A stretch of 64,000 nt of DNA from Setaria digitata. Its lineage: Eukaryota > Nematoda > Chromadorea > Rhabditida > Setariidae. The DNA lies in contig RCAB01000001.1 in the NCBI GenBank assembly GCA_003640385.1, positions 124,001 through 188,000 on the forward strand. The letters run 5' to 3'. Each line of letters begins with the position of its first letter. Positions within the stretch are counted from its first letter, which is position 1. Of the stretch, positions 48,703 to 62,512 are shown piece after piece. A program made the translations under genes and the position numbers. Below the pieces are notes generated by a model, which was not told the origin of the DNA, did no database searches, and saw only the letters and a program-made list of their open reading frames with translations.

Positions 48703-51700
48703 TTATAACCTCAGGATCTGGGATTTATTGTCATCATTAAACGGTGCTACCTCCGAAGATAATTCACTTGATGATACCCCACTGCTCGCAGATGATTCCT
48801 GAAAAAATGTAACGCTAAGGAAGTTAACTTCAGGAGTTCAGGTTATCTAAAATATGCAACTACTATAGAAACAAAACACATTCATAGCTTCAAGATGCAT
48901 TTGTAATCCAATTTTGTTAGATCTGCGAATAATGCTAAACTATGATTCCTTTCTTCTATATGGGTTAAGATGCGAGTTCTTGAAATAGATTTTCTTTCAA
49001 CCACATTTGTTGTTTGGATTTTCATATTCGTATTTTGATTAAAAGAAAATGTTAACCTGATCAGCAGCCTGGAATGTTTTTTCGAGGAATGTACCACGAC
49101 TGGAGTCCCCGTTATCATAATCGTAGTCAGCTGTACCACCAGTAGATAGTAAGCGTCGTCTGAGGACAACCAATCTAATTGGTTCACCAGCTGCTTCGGT
49201 AACTAATTTCGTGAACATAAGTGGAGAACGGAATGCTTGTCCAGGCAATTCATTAATTTCCAGAAAGCTGGAAATTTTATCCCTAGCTATTGCATAAGAA
49301 ATGACACTTTGTAAAAAAAAAAAAAGCAAATGCATTAAGTTGCAGCATACCAGTCTTGCTCCTTTAAAGGAATGTTAGCGCCGTTGACCTTTGTGACCTG
49401 TAAACAACCAAATCTCCCTTCAGCCACAGTAATATCTCGAGTTGTTAACGGTGTTTCCAGCGCAACCACTTTATCGTAACTGGTCGAGCGCACCAGTTTG
49501 AATAATGGAACCAGAGGTTTATTTTTCTGTAAAAAGGATTGATTAGTTTTATGGCAATTTAGTTGCCGGATAAATTTTGTATGATGTTTGGATCAGTACC
49601 TTAGACTTGGTGCCACCAGTTTCGTTTACTTCATCCGGTTGGCTTGATCGTCGGGCTTTCAGTACCTCGAGCTCGTGCAAGATTTTATTCCGTGTCTGTC
49701 TCTCTGCTACACCGAGCTGCTCTGCAACAATAAGTAATAGGTGCGAAATGTTGAATCAGCTAGAAGGAGTGAGATGGGATGAAGGCTTACCGAGAGTTTC
49801 ATCATCCCACTGCTCGACATCTGTTCCGCTGATATCGTAACCGATCATTACAGATGCCACGTCGTCTAATTTACAGTGCTGTAACCAGAGAAGGACATCA
49901 TCCAGGCTCCATTCCTAAAGTAATACTCGTTACAGTGATTTGCATTCAACTGACTGGCAACACTTCACAAGAAGTACGGTTTAAAAATATTTTGGATTCT
50001 GTTACAAAACATACAGCTAAGGGCTTCTTCTTCCACAGTGCCGCTTGCTTCTTCTGGTGAGCTCGACGATTCCGACTTTGTGCTCGATACGCTTCCATAT
50101 TTTTCGGCAAGATGGTTCCACTGCCAGACACCCTTAAATCTGGACAGCTTTTCCGTAACACCAGTCTGAAGCTGTAACCGATTAAACCTGTCTTCATCTG
50201 ATCTTTTAAGCTTTCATTATTAACAGAAAACAATCTAACTTCACTACTTGAATTCAAAGACAAGAAAAAGTACTGCTGTTGCCTATCGTTGCTCGATGAT
50301 GGACTGGACTCCGATGTTACGGTACGATATGCCGAATCTGCATCAGTCGATAAATGTGCTACAAATAGCAAAACTAATGAGTGAGAAATCCACCTGGATA
50401 ATATTTCTCTCTCTTTAAGGTAAGGAAGGATTGGACGAGCAAAATCAAAAAAACAAACTAGACTTCTTTTCAATTTTCTAGAGTATTTTAAAAATATCAA
50501 AAAAAGGACTAATGAAGCATAAAACTAATTAAAGATCACAGAGAAAAGCAAATTACGACTATAATATGTAACTTTAAGTTCTTTTATTATTTTTTCCTAT
50601 CCTTCACAAGCCAAAATCCATTTTTCTTCCGGTACTTCTCTTGTTTTGATTGATAAAGTGTTGTCAAAGACCCACTAGATATTCTTTATTTTACATCACT
50701 AACACTGAACAACCAGACCTATCAATTATTACTTCAAATTCTATGGATGATGGAAATTGGAAAATAATTTTTCACGGAAAGCTCATGTGAAGGACAGGAA
50801 AGCATTTGAAGGCCCTTTTTTGTTCCATCACATATAGTATTCATTGCTATCCAAATTAATTAAAACCAATTCTACGCCATCAATTGTCGGAGTAAACACT
50901 TATTCATAATAAATTTTTCAAGTTTATAAATAGCTAGATTGAATGAAAGTGTGACTTGTGACTATTTTCAGTCAGGTAAGGAAGACAAGTCGATGGGCAA
51001 TTCTGATAAAGATAATTTTCGAAAGAGAAAAGGAACAAAAGAAGTACAAAGTGATGGAGGTGGTGTTGGAGAGCGCTCCTCTGTAGAAGAATTATTTAAA
51101 ATGTGCTTTGCAAATCCAGGTGAAACTGTTGACCACGGGCCACTGTCTTTACTGGCACTGCGAGTGTGGATATTATTTGGGAAAACCTGAATTTCACGAA
51201 AGTGGAAAAAGTATGGAACAAACATATCAGTCAGTGAAATTACCTTGTTCGCATAGTCAAGTCCATCTGTCACACACACTTGAGATATATCAGGTGAATT
51301 TTTTTGAAAATCAGATAAAATCCAGAAAATGTCAAGACATCCTCGAGTGAATTTTCAGAAACTACAGACAAGAAAAAAAATATGAAAGTCATGTGGTCGG
51401 AAATAAGAGTGAAATAAATAAACATAAAAATAATAATTACCTCAGCAACGGGACGATGCCACTGCCTTCGAATTACTCCCACTGACTTGACACCACCGAA
51501 GCGTCGCATCAGGCCAAAGCGAGATTCATCTACAATGATAATTTATAGAGCAATTAGCCATGATTAGATGAACTTTCACTTTCATCAAAAAGACTACAAT
51601 CCTTAAAAATAACAAAGCATCACCTTTGCGGTTATAAATTATACAAATGAGAAAGGATCATGAATGCACACTTGGCCTGTAATTCACAAAACTTTCCAAT

Positions 51701-54700
51701 TTGTAGCGGAACAGATCCAAGAGAGATTAAAATTCAGTCCAGTGGTAATGGCCGTCAAAGTTCATCGTTTAAACTGATAAAAATCTGCAGCAGTTTGTGG
51801 CTCAGAAAAGAACTGGATGGCTGGCATGTGTGTAATAAAATGTGATATAGTAGTACATTTGAAGAAAAAAGAGAGACAAAAGATGATTCAAAATAGTTGT
51901 CTTCTAGAAAAATCAGTATTTCAGTCTCGACGAGAAAATCGTTAATTACTAGTTCAGCTCCTGTCTTCATCTCTACCAGTCATTAAGCTAACAAACCATT
52001 TAGTTTTAAACTGATTATTCAAAACAGCCAAAGGAAATATATTATTGACTATTTTTCTTGGAAGAAAAAAAAAAATGAAATGTAGTAGTTACGATTGCTG
52101 CTAATATTTTTGTTAAAAAAAACTTCAACAAGCTAAATTTAGAAAAAGCTTTGATAAAGAATAATGTTGAATCATCTAGAATTTAAGTCGATTAACCTCG
52201 ATCTCCTATCCTTAAGCCAGATTACCTGAAATCCAATCATCCAATGAAAATGGTCACTCATAAGCACCGCCATGACCATTCCCCATTGTTAAGCAAATTA
52301 CTGATAGCCGCAGTAAAATAAATTACTAAATTGCTGATCTCTTTTTATCTTTTTTTATCAGCAATCGCATAGCTTACGAAGTTCCAACATGATTTAACAA
52401 CATTGATAAGGACATTACTTGAAAAAATCTATTAAGTTTGCATTAAAAAATTACTCAAGAAAGCACAGCGATATCCATTAAGCTTAACTGAATTGACCAT
52501 CTTCACAAGTTCCTAAATGACCACTTGTAAAGGTGCCTCTATCGATCTTGAACCAATGAAGGAAAAATGGCAAACCATAAGGATGACTAAGAAAAAAAAC
52601 AAGAAAGAATAAAGAAATGAAATGTGGACCAACTTGAAACAGAAGCCAGTCACTGGTAGAACTGATATTTCCACTTTTACTAATACAATCAGCATTGGTA
52701 CTACTTCCTATGCATTTTTCAGACAGTTCTGAATACATTTGACAAGACGTGAGAGAAATTAATTGTTGAAAAACAATTCAGCAAGGAAATGTAATTGGGA
52801 AATTAATTTCTTGAAGACGGAGACAAGTAAGAAGTAACCAAAGAATTTTCGCTAACAAAATCAATATGCCTACCGAAACAATGGCTAAATTTTTTGACAG
52901 AATTCAAAATATCTAGTTTTATTGTATTTTTTGTCTTCTTTGGACAGGAGGAAAAGTGGAAAGTGTTTCTAAATTTTAAAATGAGGAAATTAAAGTCTAC
53001 ATGAAAGAATGTCCATTTCTCTAATATTCATGACATTAGTTACGAAATTCACTGAGTAATAATCAATTGATAACTTTCGCTGTTGAAACTTATCATCATT
53101 CTTTTTTAATCGCCTTAGATGCCATTTCTTATTTTCATTGGTAATGATAACAATAGGCAAAATGAATAACAACTGACCACTATGGTGTACACGGCTATCA
53201 CCGTCATCTTCTGCATCATTGTCGGCAAAATCGTCGGTAGGGTATATTTGATTTGTTACGAGAATGGGATGACGACTTTCACTTCTATCCAAAATCTCGA
53301 CATGTTCAACTAATTTACTGTCTTTGTCAGTTTTCGATAGTTCGGGTTGTTGTAACCCATTTTGTCGAAAATCGTCACAACTTCCACTCTTCTTCAGGCG
53401 CATTATCATATCCACTTTTTGGTGGCTAAAAAAGCTGAAATTATGTAAGGAACTGAAACACTCACTTCCAGTAACTCAATTAAAGTTAGCGAGTTCGTTA
53501 ATTTTGGCTTTTGGTTTCAAGTGAAGAAGAAGACACTATTTAATGATTAGAAATTTTTGAAATGTAAAATCGCGTAAGCCTTAGCGAATTTCTTTTTGCT
53601 CTAAAAAAAAAACACATCATTGAAGTAATTTGAATTCTTTGAAAGCATTTTGCAGTCAAAATTAAAATGCATGACAATTGAAATTCATTCACGCAGTACT
53701 CATTTTTTAGTGTTACAAACTTTTTGTAAGAGTGGAACAGAAGAGAAAATGAAATGAAAAATTTTAAGACGACGATATTTCTCGTTTCTCTTTTCTAGAG
53801 AGAAAAAAGTAAACAGACGAACTTTTTGTAGATCTCAGATAAAGGCCATTTAACACATCATGGAGAGTGCGCGGAATGAAATATTGCCCTTACGGATTTT
53901 GCATTTCGTAAAACTTCAAATTTTGACAGTGAACACATCAAATCTACGTACTTTAGAACCGAAGGAATAGAAAAAAAGAAGTGAAACCATTCCTCATGTA
54001 TTAATTTTTAATTTTAGAAGCATTATATAGTTTGAAGGGAACAGTTTCATGAAGATAAAATTATTGATTTGGAAATTTCAGTGCTTAAAATAAATGGTTA
54101 AAAAAAGAACCTCTGATCAGCATCACCATCAAAGTCACCGGAATTATTTTGTCTTGATATATCACAACTCGGAAAATGATGATTCGTTACTTGTTCTAAA
54201 AGAAACTTTTTTTGAACTTTTGCATGTGTTGGGTGGAAATGTAAGCTTATACGGAGCAACAAATTACAAAAGCTCTCCAGAATATAACAAATTTTGTTAA
54301 TTCGTTTTTAAGAAAAGCTGTCGCCAATCTCTTGCTTTGAATTTACATTATGATCCAATCATTCCATTATACTTTACCTAATTATTGGCTACGAATAATG
54401 TAATTAAGTACATTTAAAAAAAGCTCAAAAATTATCAAAATGTTAAATCTTCTTTTACATCAAAAGAAGCCAAAAAGTTTGTGGAGTTTTTTCGTACGAT
54501 CTCAATCAATTTGAAACACAAATTAACAATATGCTAAAAGTGTGCTTTATCTGAAGCTGCCACATGTTTCGGCATATCATATCAATCAGTGCTGTCGACA
54601 GTCAGAAAACAGTAATCTCTGAAAAACGAAAGATGTCCCAACAGCAGTACAAAGGCAATGGACGAATATGAGCCTCACTTTCCTGAATTCTCTCAATATC

Positions 54701-57700
54701 CTACAGCGGGGTAAAACAGCTGGGGAAAGTCCTCCACCTGACGGATACTGAAGGTATTTGTGAAGTGACCTGTTCGAAAATGTGAGCTACTGCACCTAAT
54801 GATTTTTCACCTCACTTCAGTGGTGAACTGAAGAAGTGACAAGCAGAACCGAGGACGGGCGGGTGCCCAAGGCGATGGGTGCATTTCTTCGGGAAATGGA
54901 ATTGTTTTTCTCTTCACCTCTTCTTCGTCCGAAACGAGAAATGACCTTCGATAAGGAATGATGGCACAGGTAGAAAGGAGGCCACTATCCACGCTTAAAT
55001 TGCAAACAGCGAAATACTTGAGTGAAGCAGTTTTTTAATTTAACTTCTAGAAGGCACAATATTTCGGTGTGGAAATGTATGCGCCCATCGCCTCTCTTTT
55101 CTAATTTTCAGCATAGTAATCCTAAAGAAATGTCTATTTTAGAGTTCAAGTCACTCGCAGAGGTATTTCACTAATGAAGCTTCATTTAATGATCCCGATG
55201 AATCGCCCGAAAGATTTTTTTGGACAATGAATTACGATAAGGGCGCAGAGACAACGAACAGGTGACATTCATCATAGCAAAATTCCTTCAAGCCAATTCT
55301 GTTCCAGAGATTAACTGTTAAAATGTCCTGTAGTTATGAAACATGTTTGACCTACTTTCTGCAGGAAAGATTGGCATTCGAAACAAGAAATTTATTCTGA
55401 CATAATCAGAAAAACTTGTTAAAATTATATGGTTTTCTTCATCACTTACAATTAATCATTCCTTTCTCTCTGAAACTGTTTCTCCCAATGAAATTGTTTA
55501 CTAAATGCTTTGATACTGGTTGTAAAATATTTTTGTTTTCGACACGAAATATTTCATCATTTCTTCATCGCAACTGATTTCCACTTTTCTTATCACTTTT
55601 TACTTGATAAAATACCTCGTAAGTTAATTAATGCGAAGTAGCGTATTATTAATTATTATACGGCAAGTGAAATATAATCTGTGGTATGAAGCGCACGGTA
55701 TAATAACAGTGATGTAATAATTGATGCTAAATGACTACAATTAATAGTTAATGACAATGTTTTCATTGCTAAAGTCTCAACTAGCAAGCGATGACTTCCA
55801 GGCCGCAACAGCGTGAGACAGAAGTCATTTCAAAGTCCATTCCTTATCTTTATCAGAGAGTAGACGTGACGTGACTTCGCTTCACTTTAGTCGTTTCGAA
55901 TCTGTTCGATTAAAAGTAGAAATTGATTCCCTAACACATCTACAAGGTATCATTTACAGCACACCGCGGAGAACAGCGTTTCATTTAATGTTGAAGGAAG
56001 GAAACACCTAGCACCTCGGTTCATGACCCATAACATCTCACATTGTTTCATCAGGTATTCAGGCTCCCTAGAACTCCCGAATGCGAAAGACTGGGGAAGA
56101 ACTTCACACGATTATTTTCACTGTCTGTAATGTTTCTTGTATTTGTATGTATTGTTGGCATCCCTCAATGACTACGTACTGGCTAAAATTTGCAATAAAA
56201 TTCTCCTCTCTAGAAATGACCCTCGAAGAATCGTAGTGAAAAATGAAGTAATATTTGTAATATTATTGAAAACATTCATATTCAACTCTGCTAGTTCACG
56301 TTTTCAAGTCTGTAAGTGATGAATGACCTGCTACTTAAACTCATTACTATCGGTGCGGTATTATGCTAGTCAATAGACAATACCGCCCTTCACTTATTGA
56401 AAACTGGTGAGAAGTGACTGAAGAGATGAAACAGATGTTCCGGAGCGGAAAACCATGAAAAGCAAGCGAAAGATTTTATTTCTTATGCATTATGCCTAGA
56501 TTGTTCCTCTCATAAGGCAACTGGTTCACCCAAAAATATATTTAAATATTTTCAGTTAGAACGATTTCTCTTAGAGGGCCAATAATATTCAGTTTCTCGA
56601 TGTTTTCCAGTTAAATATCTTGAGAAAGAACAATAAATTTTAAGGAATGAAGATTTGAGCCTAAAAATAAAAGTGGCAAGTTTTTGAAAAAAACTAAAAA
56701 TAAAATTTAAACAAAGATCGAAAGTATTTTGATCATTGATGAATAAAAATGTATGCAAATTCTACCCTTGCTAGAAACGAATCTTGCATTAAATTGATAT
56801 AATCTTAAATCTTCTAAGCTTAAAATAATCAGAGCCAGTTCCTCAGTGAGTGAAATATATGCAAGCTTTCATCAGTTCAAAAATGAGAATTTGCAGCAAA
56901 ATAGAGAAATATTGCACCACATCACTTCACTTCACTTTGCACCTTCTCTATGCTGTTAATCACAGTAAATCCACTCTTAAATAACATAATTTTCGGTTTT
57001 TTCCAACATTTCCTTCCAAAACATTCTCGTTTCACTGCTTTTAATCACATTTTTACTTTCTCTTTTTTACATCTCTTCTCGGAAAAATTTCAGAAAAATG
57101 AAATGGTAAGAACGAAACACCAAAAAATCCGGCCGGTTCTATAAACAATTTATATTTTCTAATATCTTGATTTTCTAATATCGAGATCGATATGACTGTT
57201 TGTTCAATCCACCAAAGCTTTCGGAGGAAAAGGTTAAAACATCCAGGAGCTATTTTAATTTTGGAAAAATGACACTTCTCAGTTTAAGATGAAAAAGTGT
57301 TTGGGATCGAATTAATAAATTCAAAACATCATTTTGTTTTATTTTTCAAAACCGAAGTTTACTGATAGTGATAAATGAATTTCTCTCTGGAAGTTTTTGG
57401 AAACACTGATGATAATGTATTATGGACCTAAAACGGTTTGAAAAATTTGCAAATTTTTTCTGAATTTAGAAAAATACATCAAACAAAAAAAAAAAATTCT
57501 AACGATTGGAACTTGACAGTTCAGTAGAAATGATAGGTTCAAGTTGTTCAGTTGCTACGGAAGGATTTGAAGTTGAGAAACGGATAGAATTTCCGGCAGC
57601 GAACTGCGAAGGGATCACTTCGGCCTGAGCTATTTCCGTTGGTGTTGATACTGGATCGGTGTAGAATTTTTCCGGCCTGCAAATTATGAAGTCTTACGAG

Positions 57701-60700
57701 TTTCAATAATAAACATATTGAAAGGTAAGCAGGAAAAAGAAGGAGACATTGCAATATCGATTGGCTCAGTTCAAATTATTCATAATTCCGGTAATTGGGT
57801 TGTTTCCATGATGCCAATTTAAGAAAAATTATAAAAAAGGGAAGGTGCGATAGGTATTATTCACCGTAAAATACAATACTTTTGCGACGATTGGGAAATA
57901 TAACAACCACTGAATCCACAAATTGGTGTGGTCCCGGATCCGGGAAATGCACCAAATTCTGTCTCACTACAAGAAGCTGGATGGCGAAATCTAAGCTTCT
58001 TAATTAGGCTAAAGAAACATCAACACATAATACATTCTCATGAAGATCAGTCTAATTTCGCAATCACAAACACCCAGTAATTAAATATGGCGAAAGGAAA
58101 ATGCCAAAAATCCACCAACTTTTATCTTCAACTGACGCAGCTGTTATGTCATATCATATCATGTATATTTTTCCATTTGTTAACTTCGTTAAATTTAAAT
58201 TTTAAAATAGAAGAGGCACTAATTCAAGGATTTTCAAAGAGAATTTAATCAAATACTATTTGAGTCCGAACCGCAAGTGCAACAAGATATACAATTTGAT
58301 AATTCCAGAATGACAATATGGAATTATGAATATTTTAAGCTTCTAATATTTCAATATTTTTGATTAGGTAAATTGTTTAGTAGACATATATTAAATGTTG
58401 ATAAGTTTCAGGTAGAATGGAGTCTCTGCTAAGTGGGACGCTTGAGACACTTATTGAGGAGCATGGAACTTTTAGCGTAAAACAAGTTGGCTAAAGGAAT
58501 TATTTAAAAAGATAAAGTCTAGCTTGTAAGAGTGAGAGAGAGTGGAATCTGGAAATGTAGGAATATTCTCGGAGCTGGTCTGAGAGATGATAAAAGTCAT
58601 ATCTCCGAATGAAGTCAAGCAAAGTATCGTTGAAGAATGAGGGCGGAACCGTAATGTAATGCGCAATTTATTTGAATAGAATGAATTTTTGATTTGGGAG
58701 AAAGGATGGCGGCCCAGAAGGTTCATCAAACTGATAATTCTGTGTTAGAGGGGATAAAAAACAAACATAACTGAAGAATTAGGATGCGATGACCTCGCCG
58801 CAATTTGTCAACACATCAACTTTTCCCCTCTTCCCTTGTTTCTCTTTTTAACTTTTCATCATTCATGCATTTATATTCCGAAATTTTGCAACTTTCGAGT
58901 TATCATTATCTACAAAACGATTTGGTTTTAATTTTAGACCTTTTAGTCCTAAATAGTGAGTAGTTATGACTACAACTACAACTGACCCTGAACTTTTAAT
59001 CAAGTTTATGGAAAGAATTACACAATCTGCCACCAAAGTTAAAATTAAGTTGTAGCACAAAGATCAGACTAAAATCTAGACATGTATATGAAATTGAAAA
59101 CTGCTGGAAACAAAAAACAAGTCGCGAAGTGAATCAAAATCAGATTACTAAATGCAAAAATGCAACCATAAAAAAGTCATTCCAGTATTTTATATCACTA
59201 TCTTCTGCAAAGGACCTCTCACTAAAACTCAGACAAGGAACCGCCGAGTTAACCAATCAGTCAATGCTCTCAATAAACTACGATAAATTAACGATGATGA
59301 TCAGGAATTTTATAAGCATTTTATTAGTATATGAAGCTATTAGGAAGTATTGAAGTTATTACTAATGGCACAATATTCGTTACATACAGTCGAAATGGTT
59401 TTCAAAAAGTTGCCAATCACTAAACCGATTTTTTTTGTGTTAATTAGAGTCTGATTAATAATATTATACAAAAGATCTTCAATTCAAGACTATGAAAACA
59501 TCTCCAAGCACTTTCTTTTCGTTTGTCTTTCACTTGGACAATTTCCTTTAAAATCTTTACAAGTTTTAATGAAAATATATGAAATAAATTACTTAAAATT
59601 TTTGCGACCGAATGATGGTACTCCATGGTATTGCAATGAAGTTGGACGGTCATTATCGAAATAATCTGAAGGTCCTTGACTGTGACATTGATGATACTGG
59701 AAGTGTTGCTGAGGTGATAGCGGAAAGCTTGATCTAAGAATACCACCTGATACCAATGTCCTTTCTGCAGTTGTTAAATTCGATGATCTAAATTTCGTTA
59801 TTAATGCTCATTAATAAATTTAATGCTGAAAAAATGACCCTATATACATCTCGTTCATTTTATATTAATTGTTTCGTTATTATACAAAACTCAGATAATA
59901 GCTAAACATAATGCTACTAGAGAAGAAGAGGATAAGAAAAGAGAAGAAAAAAGTTGAGAACAAGCAGGTCATCATCAATCATGTAATCCATTATTACATT
60001 AACCAATGGCCTAATTAACTGACAGCTTTCTATAAAAAACTAATGGAAAAATCACTTGATACTGCTCGCGATATTTCAACCATTTTATCATCGAATATTT
60101 GAAGAAATTTTTTAAGCGCTTTCATTTTAAACTGCACTTCACGACATTCAAACATTCTTCCTTAGACTATAATGTCATTTTAGTTAATTGCGACTTTGTT
60201 CTTTTATCACTTAGATATAAATTATGGATTGATTCCAATTTCCTGCTTTTTATATTGACTAATTAAAGGGATTGAATTTAATTAGCTTGTCTTTATCTTG
60301 TCATTTTTGAATTAAATTCACTGCTTGTAGACTTTTTACACAATTGACTTTAGATGCTTAGTTACAGTAGCAAATTTTAGACACTAGCTGTCAAAACGAA
60401 AATTCATGGAATGAAATCTCGCTATATTTAACATTTTCGCAAACAAGTCAAAGTTGAACTTCCGGATATTTTAATTGTAATGCTTGGACTGCTTTTGAGC
60501 AGACTCTACCCATCAATAGATAGAATAAATATAACAATTCAAGTAAAGGAATGTTTGGAAGAAGTGAAACATCTAACTAAAGGGAATGCATTCAATGACC
60601 GCTACATAGTTTCAGTACTAACTCGTTTTGTTTAAGTAAACAAAGTAGGTATGAATAAAAGAGATTTTTAGGTAATAACTTACACTTTTCCAGTCTGTAC

Positions 60701-62512
60701 AACATTGATGTCATGCACAGACGGACGAATTTTCTGCTCCTTTTTACCGCGCAATGTCCAATTTCCACTGAAGAATCCAGTTTTCAGTCGACTACCACTG
60801 CAACACCACTAACTTCAATTCCACAAGCTGAATTTGAAATTCCCTTCAAATACCAAGCAATAGAATCAGTAATTTGACTAATTAGTCCCCATATTCAATT
60901 CCAATGTTTCAGTAGCTATGGGTTTCTTTCGAGGGTTAATTCCCAAGAACAACATGTTTTGCATTGCGATTACTTGCTATTAATGAAAAGAAGAGAAGAA
61001 TTTCCTAAAAAAATAAGTGAAAGAGAGCCCTGTAGAAAAATGACGCGAAGAACAGATGGATTGGAAATGTGTTAAAAAATGATAGAATTCGAATGAATGG
61101 GTGGTTTGAGTGCAGAGATTTGAGGTATTGCGTTCAATATCTTTCTTAGAAGCATTAAAATAAGCCATCAAATATTTCCATTATAATGACATCATACGAC
61201 ATCTAAAGTTACAGATTCCGGAAACATCCTCTCCGTTTCCCGTCATTTTTTAAAAGATACCAAAAATTTGCGATTAAGAAAAAGAAAGGATAACTTGCCA
61301 AGCACTACTAAGTCTATAGATATTAAATTAGTGCAAGAGTAATTAGTGCTTTGGAATGTTAATTTCAAATCATTACAACTAAATTAAACTGCGTCTTCAT
61401 ATTTTTCGCAAAAAGAAACGTCCCTTTTTCCTTATACTTAGGAATTGAATGAACTTTCTGCATCATAATGGATGTGAAGCTTGAGATGATTGAAGAAATG
61501 ATGACTAGCTGATGATAGGTTGGATGAATGTGACGGAAATCCAAATTTCGTGGCCCAATTCATTCACCTTCGAAGTACTGCTCTATCATAAGAAATTTTT
61601 GTCGATTACAAACTCAGTTTTCGAATTCAGAAGGCTTTAAAGAATCAGGACGTCAGTTGTCATCAAACAACCACGAAGACCTTTCTTAGCTACACCTTCA
61701 GGAATATTTTCGTGCTTCTACAACCAGCTACTGAAAGGCTGCTTTTCCTAAAGGCGAGAAGCGACTTCCCAAGAAAGATTTCCGTAACTTTCCAGCTGAT
61801 GCATCTTTCCATTTGGTCTAATCTAGTCGCAGAAGGGAACAGTGCCTTAATTAGGTGACCCTTGTCGCTTCATCTTCCGCCTTCAAAACTATCGTCTCTT
61901 CTCCCACAGTCACTACTTCAAACGCTTCCAAGCAATTCCTGAGCAAATGGACTGATGAAAGTGCGACTGTCTTGTTGTTTTATGACTCCACTTCAGACAG
62001 AAAATCCTCCTAATTTGTTTTTATTGACGTGATTTCCTTAATAAGTATAAAAAGTGGGAACTAATAAGTAAATTAAAAAAACGGAAAGAATGCGAATTAA
62101 AATGCGGCATAATCACAGATTTATTTTAATGATACATTCCAGAATGAAGGGGTGAGGTTTAACTCTCTGTAAAGAAAGTAATTACTTCTGCACCAACTCA
62201 TTAATTCAAAAGTTACAATAATTTTGACTTTTTAAACTCAAGAAACGACTTCTGCTTTCCCAACCAACTATTTATCAGAATATAACAAATGTTATATATC
62301 TGTGGATAAGTAATCTAAGAATCTAATCTTGGTTCAAAATATTCTATACGTAACGCATACACTTTAGAACACGTATGGGGTTGCTGCTGCTGAGAAGAAC
62401 CAGGCTCGAAGTTACACATCTGAGACGGTCGAGAATGCATCGACTGATTATATCGTGAGAAACGCTTCAGCGTCGGTTGATCGGAAACTGATTCGTCCAT
62501 CAGGCCCGCAAT
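48703..62512 (-). CDS. SAM-domain protein with PDZ-like C-terminal region, 5' end unresolved
   Basis: Fourteen exons join in phase to at least 709 aa: 62512-62361, 60797-60684, 59733-59593, 57990-57865, 57676-57518, 53425-53178, 51529-51441, 51186-50987, 50171-50015, 49914-49791, 49721-49600, 49526-49351, 49282-49057, 48798-48703. The N-terminal half is Ser/Pro/Gln-rich and low in known motifs (GNWTLRGKKEQKIRPS; an acidic NDAEDDGDSRV). A SAM domain spans exons 10-11 (EWSLDDVLLWLQHCKLDD, then LGVAERQTRNKILHEL). After it, the stretch DKISSFLEIN...PIRLVVLRRR looks like the second half of a PDZ domain. The last exon is Ser-rich and acidic. SAM plus PDZ suggests a signalling scaffold, but I do not recognise the gene. 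The join of the five distal exons to the proximal ones rests on phase and order only; they may be two genes. An ATG (MDESVSDQ) at 62500 could be the start, or the gene continues outside. Confidence 0.65.
49600..49914 (-). other. SAM domain coding exons
   Basis: Exons 49914-49791 and 49721-49600 together encode a complete sterile alpha motif of about 65 residues. It has the conserved W at the start, VLLWL in helix 1, DISGTDV before helix 3 and LGVAERQTRNKIL in helix 5. Such domains mediate homo- or hetero-oligomerisation. Confidence 0.85.
51530..53177 (-). other. Intron of the SAM gene, 1.6 kb
   Basis: Contains AT-rich sequence and short shadow ORFs (52484-52738). No further phase-compatible exon was found. 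Confidence 0.4.
53426..57517 (-). other. 4.1-kb intron or intergenic gap in the SAM locus
   Basis: By far the longest gap in the locus. Either one intron (a phase-2 donor at 57517 and a phase-2 acceptor at 53426 fit) or the space between two genes. Many small ORFs on both strands, none with family features. The A-run region at 57480-57500 holds an in-frame stop (57499-57501) that would end the distal exons as a separate protein (...TELSSSNR) if the donor at 57517 is not used. Confidence 0.4.
57991..62360 (-). other. Introns between distal exons of the SAM locus
   Basis: Three introns: 57991-59592, 59734-60683 and 60798-62360. All are over 900 nt, much longer than those of dhc-1 or Ku70. No further coding exon with clear composition was seen. 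The AT-rich content gives only chance ORFs. Confidence 0.4.

Noticed and set aside
48882..49187. Minus-strand ORF MNQLDWLSSDDAYYLLVV and onward, over a SAM-gene exon.
   Set aside because: Wrong-frame shadow of the exon at 49057-49282, which in the phase-consistent frame encodes the PDZ-like segment.
50015..50171. Alternative frame of this SAM-gene exon reading VTEKLSRFKGVWQWNHLAEK.
   Set aside because: Only the frame ending KKKPLA joins the exon before and the SAM exon after in phase with a consensus GTATGT donor.
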